From contig CADCXC010000035.1 of the NCBI GenBank assembly GCA_902806595.1, positions 1,364,001-1,428,000 of the forward strand: a stretch of 64,000 bases of DNA, read 5' to 3'. Below are positions 13,140-25,925 of this stretch, in pieces. Under the pieces are notes generated by a model. It saw only the letters and a program-made list of their open reading frames with translations, did no database searches and was not told where the DNA came from. Within the stretch, counting starts at the first letter, position 1. Each line of letters starts with the position of its first letter. This DNA is from Pyrenopolyporus hunteri (lineage: Eukaryota; Ascomycota; Sordariomycetes; Xylariales; Hypoxylaceae). Position numbers and translations under genes: made by a program.

Positions 13140-13941
13140 AGTGACTGAATTGAACTCTGTCTTTTAGGCTTATTTTCGTGAAGACCTGAAATGGATTATT
13201 TCTCAGGTGAAATGGCCTAGTCAGGTCGTAGTCAAAAGATATCTGGGCGTTTGTTCAGTGACTAGAAAGTGACTGGAGAGTAGATGGCTTCTAAATTTTA
13301 GCGGGACTCGGGCAAGATGCGCAAGATGCGTTCGGGGTGGAAATGGGACCTTGCAGTAACCTGCCTAGGTACCACAGTAGTGGGTAGGTACTTAGGTACA
13401 TGCATACACAGGTCTGTGCTCACCCACCTCTGTCTTGTCCCGCCGGAACTCGCTAAAACTATCACTCCGACGAACCCCGCGGTTTCACAACACCAGTGAA
13501 TTTAGAGTGGTGGGCTACCGGGTTGGTGGGGTTCTGGCACCTAAGAAAAGCGTTCAGGGACCTGGGACGTCACAACCTCCTTTTCCTAGGCGCTTACTTT
13601 TTGTGCACTTGTATTATTAGGCGCCCCTCCAGTCACCAATGGGCGGTACTTAATATAGCAACATAGAAACAAAGCCAACATCACCTGCAATCTTCTATCG
13701 ATGAATACGTAGATACGTACCTACCTTATGTACGTAATTGGGCTCCTGGCTTCTCTTCGTACTTCGTTTTCTTAGACTGAGCTGCCAGCTCTTTTTTATT
13801 CTAGCTTCTAGATCCATAAGTCTACGAGAATAGAGCGACCTGTCATCCTGTCAGACTCACACCGACTACTCCCACCCAACGAGTCTGCCCTCCCTCGACG
13901 CTCGACAACCCCGCATAGTATAACTCGACCGCGAGCCCGAG
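13140..13941. other. divergent promoter region (RPC11 / ankyrin-repeat gene)
   Basis: About 800 bases between two divergently transcribed genes. It carries TAGGTACCTA-type motifs at about 13363-13400 and 13710-13735. No supported gene inside. Confidence 0.5.
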
Positions 13942-14993
13942 ATGGCGGAAGACCACGAACATGAGGTTAGAACAGCGGTCACCTTCTTGGTTGTCTAAGA
14001 CCATATAGCTAACTGACGACACGCGACCAGGGTGCCTCTGTCAAGGAGCAGCTGATCGAGGCTTGCCGGCGGAACAATGTCGATCTGCTGAACGAGATCA
14101 TCTCCAACTGCAAGTCTGAGGACGAGGTATCCGACCTCCTGAACAACACCACCACCGTGATGGGCAACCACCTGTACCACGAAGCCGCACTACAGGGGAA
14201 TTGTACGTGTCTCGCCTAGCCCCCCTAGTTTTACCCTGCCCTGCCCAGCCCGTATACCCAGTTTGCTTGGATATTTGCTTGCTTTGTTGCCTGCTTTGCC
14301 TGTATCTATGCCCCTTACTCTTCTTTGCTCTGCCTCGCTTCCTCTACATAGACCAACAATCCAATCCCATACACTCCCCCATACCACCCCAACATATCCC
14401 TTCCTTTCCCTTCCCTCTTCTTACCTACCTACCTACCCCCTTACCAACTATCTCCCCACTAATCCACCCCCTTTTCCCCTCCAGACGAAGTAATCGACCT
14501 CCTCCTCGACCAACCGAACTTCGAATGCGACCCGGTGAACCGGATCGAGGGCGACACGCCCCTGCACAGCGCGATCCGGTGGATCAACAGCGAGCCGGCG
14601 GCGCAGCGGGAGTTCGGCAACGCGCTGGTGCAGATGATGCTCGAGGCCGGGTCCAGCACGCGCGTGCGCAACAAGGCGCGCCTCACGCCCGCCCAGCTCG
14701 TCGACCCGGCCAACCCGGGCCTGCGCGACCTGATCCAGCGCCACGAGTACGCCGAGCTGAACGCGGGCGACTTCGTCGACGCCGCCGAGGCCGGCGCCGG
14801 CGCCAAGGATAAGAGCGGGGGTAGCAAGGGCAGCGTGAAGAAGATCGGGAAGGCCTTCCCTGCTGCTGGGAACACCTTTATCGACGCGCGGAACAACGGT
14901 GACGACGACGATGACGACGATGCCGAGTTCTCGGGTAGCGACGAGGAAGAGCGCGCCGAGTGGGAGAGGAGGCGTAAGGCTAAGGGCCGGTAG
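13942..14993 (+). CDS. small ankyrin-repeat protein (yeast YGL242C-like)
   Basis: Protein of about 216 residues in three exons: 13942-13965, 14031-14202 and 14485-14993. The first exon encodes only MAEDHEHE. The second has the opening VKEQLIEACRRNNVDLLNEI and the third continues YEVIDLLLDQPNFECDPVNR, then EGDTPLHSAIRW, an ankyrin repeat consensus, and RVRNKARLTPAQLV. The order and spacing resemble the fungal YGL242C ankyrin family, whose biochemical role is not established. The C-terminus is low-complexity: a glycine/lysine linker, an Asp run at about 14901-14922 and a basic RRRKAKGR end. Intron 2 is long (282 nt) and very pyrimidine-rich. GC content of exon 3 is higher than in its neighbours. 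Confidence 0.85.
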
Positions 14994-16193
14994 GGGATCG
15001 AAAAAAAAAAAGGAAGTAAGACGATGGCTACCCTAAAGGGATAAAAAGGGGGCCGAGATATGGGGAGGGGCGGGAGATGCTGAGGGCGCAATGTTTATAG
15101 ACATGTTTTTCGAAACGTAGCTACGCTTGCCCCGGCTGGCCGAGAAGATGGCGAGCCGCATCGGCCGTGCTCGATTAATACATAGAAACCGCATTACACG
15201 TAAGTTTATTATTGTTGTTGTTGGATTTCGTGCCTAGGTGATAGTAGTCCTATCCGTATAAACCAGGGGCTGTGGTTGGGACTGTTTCGTCCCCTACCCC
15301 TATCATTCCCTCCCGACTCACCTGTGCCAGTTCTACATATTGCTCAAGGTTGGCAGGGAGTTATATATAACTCTAGATGCAGGTAGATGTCAGTTAGTGG
15401 CATATCAAAACAGGTTGAGGAGGGGGCCCCTAGTATTTGTATAAGATAGTATGAATTGAAGTGCCAGGCATTGCATTCATCTATCGGTCATAAAGACGTT
15501 GAACTCGCTGAGGAAATCTACATAATTGAGCTAGGCTTTAATTGCCGGCTTGAATGATATATGATAGCGACGCTCAGCAGCCGATGGCAGTCCCTAACTA
15601 AGTACTTATACCGAACCGCTTCCTAATCCCGTTCCTTAATTCCATCTTTAGGAGCACCCATGCCCATACATCCCTAGGATGCGACTTGAAATATCTTCGG
15701 AGGGAAATAGGCCCATATAGCAAATGAATCTTGCTCGAGCACAGTTCGTCGATGAATTCGACGCGGTATTGTTATCGACGTCCTTTACCATAAGACAGAA
15801 CGGATTCCGTGGTCGCCGACTAACCGGGATGTGCAACAAATACCATGCGGAAAGATAACAGTAAACGACAAGGAAATGTGAATTCGATCGTATAGAATTC
15901 GAGTAGCGTTCTGGCGTTCTCGCCGACCCCTTACTCGTAAGAGGTACACGCAGTGTAACAGAATATCTTTTCGATAATGGTCCCGTAAATGCTGATAATT
16001 TTTTTTTTTTTTTAGACATCTTCGGCTCACTAGGTGTGAATAGTGGAGCATAAAGAAGTTTGTATCGAGGTAGGCTTTTCTCAGAGCGTCTTTCCTCTTA
16101 GGCAAGAGCCTACTGGTCGTCGTCTTCTAGAACAAAGTTTCGGGGAGAGCGTAAGGACAAGTAATATCAGGCCCGTCTATATCTTGAGCAAAT
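14994..16193. other. gene-free intergenic region
   Basis: About 1.2 kb lying between the 3' ends of the ankyrin gene (+) and the dioxygenase gene (-). Only short unsupported open frames; a T tract occurs at 16000-16013. I see no RNA gene. Confidence 0.45.
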
Positions 16194-18865
16194 CTAGTCC
16201 TGAGAAGTCTGAACATCCACAGCGCCTATGGAATTCTGGATGGACGCTATTTGTCCCAAAAGCGTGCTGGGATCAGAAGCGGTCTCGCCGGTGCTGACAG
16301 ATTCGAACCGGTCTTTGTCGCCGTTGTATTTCATATCCGCCCATTCTTCTGGGACCTTTCCTGCCACAGCAGCAAGATTTCGCTGTTCGCCAGCAGGAAG
16401 GTGATTTGGGCGAATGTGTCGACAGGTCAAGGCAAACCGGTGCTTTCCACAAGGGTCGACAGAATGCTATTTCAAGATGTTAGTTCGTAGTTTGGAAATG
16501 TGAGAAGTTAATTAAAATCCCTTACCAGATATAACTTGTGGATTTGTCTTCCGTGCATGACGAGCATGTCGCCGTGCTTTAGCACTATGGACATGACCGG
16601 CTTCCTTATTTTCTTCTCTTTGTCCCCCTCACCAATATCGACCCCTTTCTTTGGTAAAAACTTCATTACTGAGGGGGACCCAAGGGAGAGCGACGCGACA
16701 CTTGGCCCAAGTTCTTTCTCACCATCATCGTGAGCCTAAAGCAACGAATATGTTAGCCTTTTCGTGGAAGTTTAAGGGCAAAGAATGAGTACATACACTG
16801 ATTTTTGACTTCTCGAAGTACCCGAGAACTAATTGCTCGTTATAGGGCTCGTAATCCCTTGGTATGGCGGCCTCGGGAGTTTTGATTTCATTTTCCTCGA
16901 TCAACTCGGCTGTCCTATCGGCCGCCGTCTTCCCGGCCCAGGTCAGTCGGACAAGCGTCTCCAAGACCGACGGAGGGGCATCCTCGAAGTTGGTTGTGGT
17001 TTTAACGACCGCGCTAAATTTATAAGGTGCCCCCTACTCGATTGTTAGATATCGCACTAAATATTGGCCAAATTTAAAGACTTACGAAGTTCCCAGCGAA
17101 GTGAGAGGTCAGTTCCTCGACTCGGCCACCTAGGGAGGTTAGCATCGGACAGCCTAGATAGAACATCGAATTTACTTACCTGCATTCTTTGCCGGTCTTC
17201 TTTCCAGCTGTAAATCGTCGCCTTGCATCCTCACGTATAGGTCGTCAAGACCATTCGGTTCCAACCTTCTCTCCTTATTGGCCCTGATACGAGTGACAGA
17301 ACCGATGAACCCGCTTTTGGCTTTCTCGTCTGGGAGGAAGTACGTCTTCAGTATATGCCCTTCTACCTCGGCCTTGTAGACGGCTATACTTTTGTGTGTA
17401 AACTTCATGGTGTCCCGTCGCTTCCTATATTTTAGGTTGCTGTTCTCCTCTTTGATGTTCCTTAGAGGGACCATTCTAATTGGGATGGTATAGGTGAAGT
17501 CACACCCAGAGCTCTCGCAATGCCAGCCGTCCCACTTAATTCTCCGGCAACAAGCACCGCATTGGGGACAGACGACGCCCTGCTTGAATTGTTTCTCGCT
17601 TCCAATGCTGTTGATCTGGGCCTGAGGTAGGGGAGGGATCAGTGCGTCCTGGAACGGCGCTCCAGAGTATCTAGTCCTTTCTCTAAGGAAGGCGTCGCTG
17701 TATTCTAAGGAGTCTGCTCCTACAGAGCGGCCGAACTCAAAGAACTTCTCGCAATCCTTGTTCAAGCAGGCCCAGCCCTGCTTGTACAGCTCCTTGCTCG
17801 AGACTCTGCAAACTTCGCAGGTGCTGGACGCGCAAGAATATTGGCCGACTTCAAATTCCTCAGCGTCATGAGCATCGGCATCTCTCGGGGCCCACCAGGA
17901 TCTTCGGGCTAAGTCAACCTTTTCGAGACGGACCATGTGAACCCTCACATCAACCCCTTTTGCTCCCATAGTCTTCTCTTGCCACATGTCGGTCACATGG
18001 AAGTAATCCAAGACGTTGTAGTAGTGAGGCGGGTTAACAGGGAAGAGTTTATTGCGAGCCCCTAGGGCTGTTAGACTTTAATCAAGATGTGACGCATCGC
18101 GGAGCTTACCGGCTATCATCACAAAGGGTCGGCGGGTCTCCCAAGCAAGCTTCAGAGATTTATAGTTCTTGCCATCGTCTCCTTGATCCGCGTCCCTAAC
18201 CATTTCCCCGCTGTTTAGATCAGGAACACGACCACCACCCCTGTTACGTTGTTAACGTCGCAGTCCTAGAAGATTATGTCGCAGACTTACACTGAGGTAA
18301 TGATCACTTGGCTAGAGAAATGATCACGGACACCGACAATGCTATCAATGAGCATTCCTTTAGGTATCAAGTCCGTCGTATGGATGCTCCCTTGGTGTGC
18401 CTTAAAATAAGGTAGGGAATCGTTTAGAGCGGCCCTCTTGTCGGACCAAGCTGGCGGTTGGCCGTGTGGTTCCGGCTTGTTCGCGTAAGGATCGGCAGGA
18501 CCTACAGCGGTTGTGGCAGCTACTACGGGAGCAATTCGTTCGGCGTTAGGTGTCAAGAGCTCCGCTTGGCTCCGGGTCACTCGTTGGGACTGGGTATGGC
18601 CGTGCTTAGGAATCTTAGATGGACCGGGGATATACTCGTCATCGTCCTCGTTATACTTGCGCTTGCTGGTGGGCTCTGCTATATTCTGGTCGGCGACTTG
18701 TTCTGGGCCAGCAATGCGCTCTAGGTCGGCGACACATTCCAGGTTGGCAAGACACTCCGGACCAGCCGCATTCTGCGTGTCGCCGACTGGGATCTGGTCG
18801 ACATGCTTTGTGTTGATGGTATTTTTTTCATCAGCAATATTGCTGGGATCGATAAAGTTATCCAT
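16194..18865 (-). CDS. AlkB-like 2-oxoglutarate/Fe(II) dioxygenase with two zinc-ribbon-like Cys clusters
   Basis: Predicted Fe(II)- and 2-oxoglutarate-dependent oxygenase of 783 residues. Seven exons on the minus strand: 18291-18865, 18110-18240, 17180-18061, 17086-17129, 16797-17033, 16526-16735 and 16194-16466. Residues 1-150 look disordered, with a basic nuclear-type stretch TSKRKYNEDDDE. Two cysteine clusters have the same CxxC-x13-Cx4C spacing: C317/C320/C334/C339 and C400/C403/C417/C422, each with a GW before the third Cys. The C-terminal catalytic domain shows the HxD metal motif (H625-D-D627), LKHGDMLVMHG, the distal His H694 and RFALTCR (R703...R709), matching the AlkB RxNxTxR 2OG-binding signature. 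Substrate is unknown: nucleic-acid or protein demethylation are both possible. An in-frame upstream ATG at 18928 would add 21 residues; MDNF at 18865 looks more natural. Confidence 0.85.
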
Positions 18866-21800
18866 TTCGACGTCACTCCGTTGTGGGAACGGCTGGTCCC
18901 TTATTGATATGATAAGATACGAGAGCACTTATGCTTGAATATCTATAGTGCTTACGAAAAGCTATGTTAGAAAAAGTACCACGGAAGGCCAGCGTCACGG
19001 TCACAAGTGGTAGCAAAGGGTGGGTTGGGGTATGAACTATCGGATGGTCCTTATTATAGGTGTAGAGATATGATGAGGGGTGTTAGAGAAAGGGAAGGAA
19101 CAGTGGAGGAAATATGTGTAGACTTTCGAAGGCTGAAGTGGGGGATTGGTAGGTATCGGGTAAAACAAACATGAAGGCAAAGAGAAGGAGTAGATGGAGG
19201 ACGGAGGAAATATGATGTTGTTCGATAGCACGGAGTATTATGTAATGGTGAGAAACTTACGTGCTGCTACCTAGATAATTCTTGGCTAGGAGATAGAAAG
19301 TCGGCCGACGATGGCCGAGTGTGCCTATGAGGGTTTAGACAGGCTTGAAAAGATCTGTAATCGGGATTCAGTGCGATGCACTAGAGAGTATGGATCGCTT
19401 GAGAGAGGTGGGTTAGTAGGAGTGAAGATCTTAGAAAATCTAGATGACTAAAAGGTGTATGTAGGTTGAGGGTAAATAGATGCAGTTGTTCAAGTGTGAG
19501 AATTCTAGGAGGTGGGAGAAGGGAAAGATGGGTTTTAAATATGAAGAGGGGGGAGAGACTCGGTTGAGATATCGGTCGGCTGTTAGGGGGGGTTACTGTC
19601 AAGGCAGGTACCCACCCCCCTAATGTTGGGTGACTATAGCGTAGAATAGAGAAGGAGCAAACATGCATTCTTCGTATACAATACAATGAATACTTCGGTT
19701 CGGGGGATATGTGTAGGGAGTGGAAAGGGTACGTAGACACGCATAGGTATATCGAGAGTGGAGAATCCAGCGCTTCGGAAGGGTTCGCACGCCATGAAAA
19801 CTTACCGATTTTTGGTTTTAGCCCCGGAGAGTCTCGTATGACCTTCTATTCAGCGTAGCGGACGCACTCCGACTCGGGATGTGTCTGGCTTCGAGAAGTT
19901 GGCGGCGTTCACTCGACTCGTCGTGCTGAATAGGAATGGAGCTGAAGGGAAAATACTTGACTATGGAGGGGAAACCAATCTGGAGGTTGATAGGTGAATT
20001 TGATACGAAGAAAATTTACCTGACGGCTCGATTTGGGAAGGATTTCTATGGTAGGCGCTATATAAGAATAGTTGGGAAGGGTGAATGGGGAGTGTCGACG
20101 GAAAAGTAATTAGGTAGTGGCCGAGTCGATATGAAAACCCCACAGCAGAAGGCAATTTAGGGTTTGACGTTGTATAAGGGGAGATTAATGAATTTTTATT
20201 GGCTGTGATGAATATTTGAGAATGATATCTGAAATTGTGGTAACGATCGTAGCCTTGTGATGAGTAAGGTGCATCCTATCTCGAACCGGGAAGGAGATAG
20301 AAGAACGTTGACAGTTAGGGCAAGAGTGAATACTTAGGGCAATGATAGGACTAGCCGCATTTACTCGAACAGGTAGCTAACTGACACATATACGTACGAT
20401 AGTACAGGTAAGAAATACCTGTACTTGTAAGCGGGTACCTTATGCTGTTTTGTCAACGACGTGATATACCGTATTAGGAAGAAACTTCTATACATCCTGT
20501 GGACACCTGCCCACGCCGAGCCCCTGACAGGCCCAAAGTCGATAACGACGAAAGGCCCTTTCTACATTAAGAACGCATAGAAAAATCGTATGTATTAAAT
20601 ACATCTTAAACCCATAGTTTTCCAAGGTAGGTAGGTAGTTACTAAGAGAAAGAGCCCCCCCTAGAACTCCGAAATAGCAGTTGAATTATATACAGGTGCT
20701 TCGTAAGGGCATTGCGTGTTACCGTCATAGCATCAGCATCTCACAAATATTGAGCGCGAGCTGATACGTCTAAGTTTGACCGGCCCATTGACTCAAAAGT
20801 AGCAATTGAGATGTTCCAGGCTAACCAATCCCAAAACATGTCTGCTCGACCTGGAGAATGGGTATTGAAGCTGATAAGGGCAACTTAGGTTGTTTTACGG
20901 GCAGATTCAGGTTTGATACACACGATGGGAGAACCGTAGATGTGGGATCGAGCCGGCTATCATTGTAGAAGGGCTTCTATATGACTATATCCGAGTTCTA
21001 ATACCGCCTGGGTCCCTAATTAGAGTCATTTATATCGGTCAATTGTAGTCTATGTGTACATGATACATGCATGATTTAACAGCAGGTAGCAAATCAGGAG
21101 TACAGTTGCGTTACAAACCGCAAAATTTCCAAAATAGGATCAGTTACTCTTATTCTCCGCGGGAAAACTGTAAATATGTCACAATAGATACATCATGTAA
21201 TTGCGACGGTTTGTGGAAGGACGATGTTTGATTTCACTTGGAGCGTTCGTATATTAGGTAATTTTAGCAATAATACACTGGTGCAAAAAGAGCATGGTAT
21301 CCTACAGACCGTCATCGAGTGGCAATGCTCATAAGACTTTACCATCATTTCGTTAGATGGTCATGCTCCTCCGCCTAATGCGGTATCATTACGTTGTGAG
21401 TTTGAGAAAGTTTCTCTTGGAAGGTACCGTAGTCCGTCACGGGGTAGTCTCGCGAGAGAAATTCTCGTGCGCCGAAATAGGTGGTGCCTAGGTATCTAAC
21501 TTTGCAACCAGGCTGGTATCCGAGCCTTGCATGACGACGAAGTATAAGGAGGCTCAACTTATTATCTACCTGGCTATGCAGCCTCGGCGTAGGCGGGACG
21601 TTACGCGCTGTGGTAGGGTGCATACGTGGTGGCTGTGGCTGTGGTGGCTGCTGTATACATACATACATAGTACCTATTAGGGTAGGGAACCGAACATCAA
21701 AGGTCCTGTGGGTCACCCGACGCCAAGAAGGTTCTAGCCGTTTTCTGGGGTTTTAGCTATGTACACACTACCTATACGTACTTCCACGGTAAATGCGTGG

Positions 21801-22522
21801 GGGTGCTTATTTCTCTGCCGAGGTTCTATATTAGGTGGGTACCTGGCGTAATATTAGCTACGCGCCTTGTTAATGCTTAATTTTATATTAGTTGGTCGAT
21901 ACGTGTAATAGGGAAATTCGAAGAGTAATGTGGAATCGACGGCCTTTCCTATGTGTTTTGTAGGCTATGAGAATTGGTCTAGGCCGAATTATCCTAAGAT
22001 GCCAAGTAGGTACATACCTAAGTACCTAGGTACCTACCTCCACGGACTTCTAAATGCTACCCCGGCTATAAACCCGCGACCTGGTCCGCTACCTACCTAG
22101 GTACTAAAGCGAAAATGCGGGGGGGAATAGGCGGGAATATGTCGTAAGCTGCATACCTACCTAGGTAAAGTACCTACTACCTAGTATCTCCGAGGTCCTG
22201 TATGAGGTATGGGCGACATGTAGATTCGTGCGGAGTTAGGTGTAATAGTGATATGCAAGCCACCTTGTTTCGAGGTAGATTCTTCGGCATCCAAAGTCGC
22301 ATTGTACCCGCTGTCGTATCCACTGATATTGGCCGAGGGCTTCGTTGGGGGGCTCGTCACCCATCCGCTTCGATAATTAGCCTCCTTTGTGGACACTCTC
22401 ACCGAGTATCCCTTTGTTCGTAGAAATCGTGAACCCGTGTCTTTTCCCTTAATACCTCAAGCTCCAGACGACTTGTTCAACACATAGAGAGTCCTGTATA
22501 TTCCGTCTAATAACGTAACAAA
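18866..22522. other. gene-free intergenic region with purine/pyrimidine strand bias
   Basis: About 3.7 kb without a supported gene. From roughly 19000 to 20150 the plus strand is purine-rich, so the minus strand reads as CT-rich leader sequence upstream of the dioxygenase gene; the short Pro/Ser/Leu-rich minus-strand frames here are products of this composition. TACCTAGGTA-type clusters occur at 22006-22040, 22090-22105 and 22154-22185. The segment just before 22523 is the probable promoter of the acyl-CoA synthetase. Confidence 0.5.
22006..22040. repeat. TAGGTACCTA-type dispersed short repeat cluster
   Basis: Cluster of overlapping TAGGTAC/GTACCTA units forming short palindromes such as TACCTAGGTA. 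The same motif recurs in many intergenic stretches of the window and is absent from the exons I reconstructed. Confidence 0.7.
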
Positions 22523-24554
22523 ATGGTGTTTTACCCGCCGCCCTGGGTGCCTCAGTTGCCATTTGGTACGTAAACATGCTTCTTCTTCTCTCATAAGAGA
22601 TAATTATAGTGCTTACAAGAGCATTCGCAGATCCTCCGGACACGATCCCTATTTATGAGTTTTTCAGTCAAGACAGGTATGGCAGGCACCCGTTAGCAAG
22701 GTCACGGAACCCCTACACCTGCGGGATCACGGGTAAGACATACACCAATGCTGAGGTGATCGAGCGGTACCAGCTCCTTGCGAGGTCGCTGGGGAAGCGC
22801 ATGGGCTGGAGCCCGAACCAGGATACGCCTTGGGATAAGGTAGTCGGAGTATTCTCCTTCAACTCGGTGAGCACTCCACCATTCTCAATGGCGAGGTGAT
22901 GAGCGCCAATGTTGACAGACATTTTAGATCGACTACATAACGTCGCATCATGCGGTACACCGTCTCTCAGGCATCATAACGCCGGCAAACGCCATGTACT
23001 CGGCGGCTGAGTTAGAGCATCAGCTTAAGTCATCTAGCGTTAAGGCTCTCATTACGTGCATCCCACTATTGGAAACAGCATTGAAAGCGACGAGAGCGTG
23101 TAAAATCCCAGACGACAAGGTATTCATAATGGAATTACCTGGGGACACTACATCGGTTCCTTTCAAGTCTCTAAACGATCTCATTGACGAAGGTCGGTTG
23201 CTGCCAGAGCTCGAGCCGCTGGCCTGGGCCAAGGGACAAGGCGCTCGACAGGTTGCTTACCTGTGCTATTCTAGTGGTACTTCGGGCCTCCCTGTTAGTT
23301 TCCCCACCGAACCAGCAGGGAGCGAGTAGCTAACCTATGAAGACAGAAAGCGGTGATGATCTCGCACCGAAATGTGATCGCGAACATTATGCAAATTCGG
23401 TGTCTCGACGAAGTGGGCAGAAAAGCCAAAGGCATCGAGACCCAGGTTATACTCGGCCTGTTGCCGCTCAGCCATATTTACGGACTGGTAGTCATTGCAC
23501 ACGCAGGTACTTATCGAGGGGATGCCGTCATCATCTTACCGAAGTTTGAACTGAAGACGCTCCTGGAAACGATCCAAAGATTTAAGATTAACTTTATGCA
23601 TATTGTTTGTATCCCATGTCCTTGGTAACAAAACACGGACGTGTTTTAACGTGTTATACAGGTTCCTCCTATTGTAATCCACTTACTACGAAACTTAGAT
23701 CTATGCGCCAAGTACGACCTGACTAGCGTCCGACTGCTGTATACGGGAGCCGCGCCGCTCGGCGCCGAAACCGCCGAGGAGGTGGTCAAAGCCTTCCCGC
23801 ATATGAACCTCGGCCAAGGTTACGGAATGACGGAGAGTAGCACGGTTGTCACGAGCACGGGAGAGAACGATATCGTAGCGGGGACGTCGGGGTCGCTCGC
23901 GCCTGGTTGTCGCGCCAAGCTAATAGATGAAGATGGCAAGGAGGTCACGGAGTACGATAAACCCGGCGAACTCTGGGTGCAGTCGCCCTCGATAACGCTC
24001 GGCTACCTAAACAACGAGAAGGCCACCTCCGAGGCCTACGTATGGGATAATGACGGTCGCTGGTTACGGACTGGAGATGTGGCAGTCGTTCGGAAGGCGC
24101 CATCTGGCTATGAGCATTTCATCATCGTGGACCGTCTCAAGGAGTTGATTAAAGTCAAGGTAAGATATCGCCTACCTATTCGGCATGCCATTCAAAGTTC
24201 CCTAACGGAAAATATATCAAGGGTCACCAAGTTGCTCCCGCCGAACTGGAAGCCCATCTGCTCAGCCACCCCGCCGTTAATGACTGTACAGTCATCCCTG
24301 TCCCGGACGAAGGGGCTGGAGAGGTACCGAAAGCGTTCATAGTTAAGTCCGCTTCAGCTGCATCGAGGCCGGACGACGAAGTGGCTAAGGAAATCTGCAA
24401 GTGGGTTGAAGACCATAAGGCGAGGTACAAGTGGCTTAGAGGTGGTGTGGAATTCATCGACGCGATACCCAAGAGCCCGAGTGGCAAGATCTTACGAAGA
24501 CTCCTGAAAGATAGGGAAAGAGAAAAGAGGAGAGCCAAGGGGGCGAAGTTGTGA
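22523..24554 (+). CDS. peroxisomal acyl-CoA synthetase, 4-coumarate-CoA ligase/phenylacetyl-CoA ligase-like
   Basis: Adenylate-forming enzyme that activates an aromatic or fatty carboxylic acid to its CoA thioester using ATP. Six exons, 22523-22565, 22631-22866, 22928-23293, 23347-23604, 23662-24159 and 24222-24554, encode 577 residues, usual for the ANL superfamily. Motifs in order: P-loop-like SSGTSGLPK (208-216), GQGYGMTESS, GELWVQSP, RTGDVA, DRLKELIKVKG hinge, and the catalytic-lysine motif PKSPSGKILRR (K556). The first residues MVFYPPPWVP are typical of fungal 4CL-like proteins. The last three residues are AKL, a PTS1 peroxisomal import signal. Intron 4 uses a weaker GTTTGT donor, but the resulting join restores the reading frame and alignment. 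Exact substrate cannot be read from sequence. No secondary-metabolite genes accompany it. Confidence 0.92.
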
Positions 24555-24745
24555 GGAATGTTATATAGCGTGCTTTGGTATAGATACGACTTGCATTAGG
24601 TGCCATTTTTACATTTGATTTTGTCTTATAGATTCATTGAGCAAAGCGATTTTATTCATTTAACTCATTTGTCCATTGGTGGTATGGGTATGATGTTTAT
24701 GCTAGTAGATCCCGAGAGCAATTAAGCTAGGCGGTTTTTATATGG

Positions 24746-25265
24746 TTATTTCTTGCCCTTCTGCTTTAGATATTCCTCATCATCCGCCTTCAGTTCCGCA
24801 TCGATCTTCGCGCCTTTTGATGGTTCATTGCCGTGTAACTTGGCCTGTCAGGGTTTTTAGTTGATGGTTTTGCAAATTTAAAATTGGCTGTGACTTACAG
24901 GTAATGTCGGGTCCTTCTTGTAGGCGCTCGTCTCTGGGTCGTCTTGCTCTTTGCGGTTCAGTTTTCGCTGTCGCCAGTTAGCTCGGTACTCATGGTTCCC
25001 GTAGCGGGAATATTGGCGAGTCGTACCTCTTCGTTATCTAGACGGTTGGCAATAGTTCGCTCGTCCTCTAGGATCATGGTTAGGCAATATGGTCGACTAA
25101 GATTTAAAAAATACAGATGAGCAACTCACTGGAGTCGTTGGGCTGGTGTGAGTGCTCAACGCCCTCTTCGTATCTGGGGCGGCCTGGGACCTCAGAGTTC
25201 TTTAGGTTCCTTTGGTCACCAGCCTCATAGACTGCGCTCTGACCGACGTTGGAGTTTCCGGACAT
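24746..25265 (-). CDS. small hydrophilic conserved fungal protein, function unknown
   Basis: Four exons on the minus strand, 25130-25265, 25027-25067, 24899-24967 and 24746-24844, give 114 residues. The protein opens MSGNSNVGQSAVYEAGDQRN, continues with a charged middle part containing TIANRLDNEERK, and ends in HGNEPSKGAKIDAELKADDE followed by a lysine-rich tail KQKGKK. It has no signal peptide, membrane segment or Cys, and is strongly charged, so it is probably intrinsically disordered. I recognise the pattern as a small Pezizomycotina family but cannot name a function. Donors and acceptors are canonical, and exon phases add up exactly, which supports the model. It lies tail-to-tail with the acyl-CoA synthetase (191 nt apart) and head-to-head with uS14m. 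Confidence 0.75.
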
Positions 25266-25925
25266 GTTGAATACGTGATATAGCAGGAATAAGAGATATC
25301 AGATAATAAGTTGGTCAATTGAAAATGCTTATAGGATCTTGTGAGGTCTGGATAGATACAAATTGTAAATGCACATGTTTAGTAGCTTGGGTAAAGTATT
25401 TATATCAATCTCTTTCTTCATGATCATCTGTCGCCCCTGTGTCTACGTCATCGGATGCCGAAATACCTTATCGATATTGACTACGTAGGACTACCTAGGA
25501 ATGATAAAATGAAGTCTCTACTCTAGCCTCTTGAAAAGCTTGAGGTTTGGGAGCTCCCTACATAGAGCGAGGAAGTAAGTCGACGTCATCGATGATCCAT
25601 ATAGCTTCGGATTGATGCTCTACAGTTTACTGTGCTACGGTACAACGGTACCTTAAATAAAATGGACCCCCTGAGTTCTTAAGCCACTATCCCTTTCATA
25701 GTAAGTGCAGATAAGTAGAAAGCTTGAGCGGGCCGGTAACAGCTGGCAAAATGATACTTGGCTATTGACACTGTAAGTACCTAAAATCTGATTGGACCGT
25801 CATCAACCGATTTTCGATCTTCAGAAGTCGATGCGCCGATTGAACCAGCGACCTCAAAATTTCGTGGGCTTGAAATTGAACCTATTCGCGACAAAGAAGG
25901 AGCAAGTTCCACCAACACCGCCAAG
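25266..25925. other. divergent promoter region (small hydrophilic gene / uS14m)
   Basis: About 660 bases between two divergent genes. No supported coding sequence; an antisense frame here overlaps uS14m and has no family features. Confidence 0.5.

Noticed and set aside
19037..20155. three Pro/Ser/Leu-rich minus-strand frames
   Set aside because: Composition artefact of CT-rich minus-strand DNA; no linking splice sites or family motifs.
16194..24554. secondary-metabolite gene cluster around the acyl-CoA synthetase and dioxygenase
   Set aside because: No polyketide or peptide synthetase, terpene synthase, P450 or transporter is nearby; neighbours are housekeeping genes.
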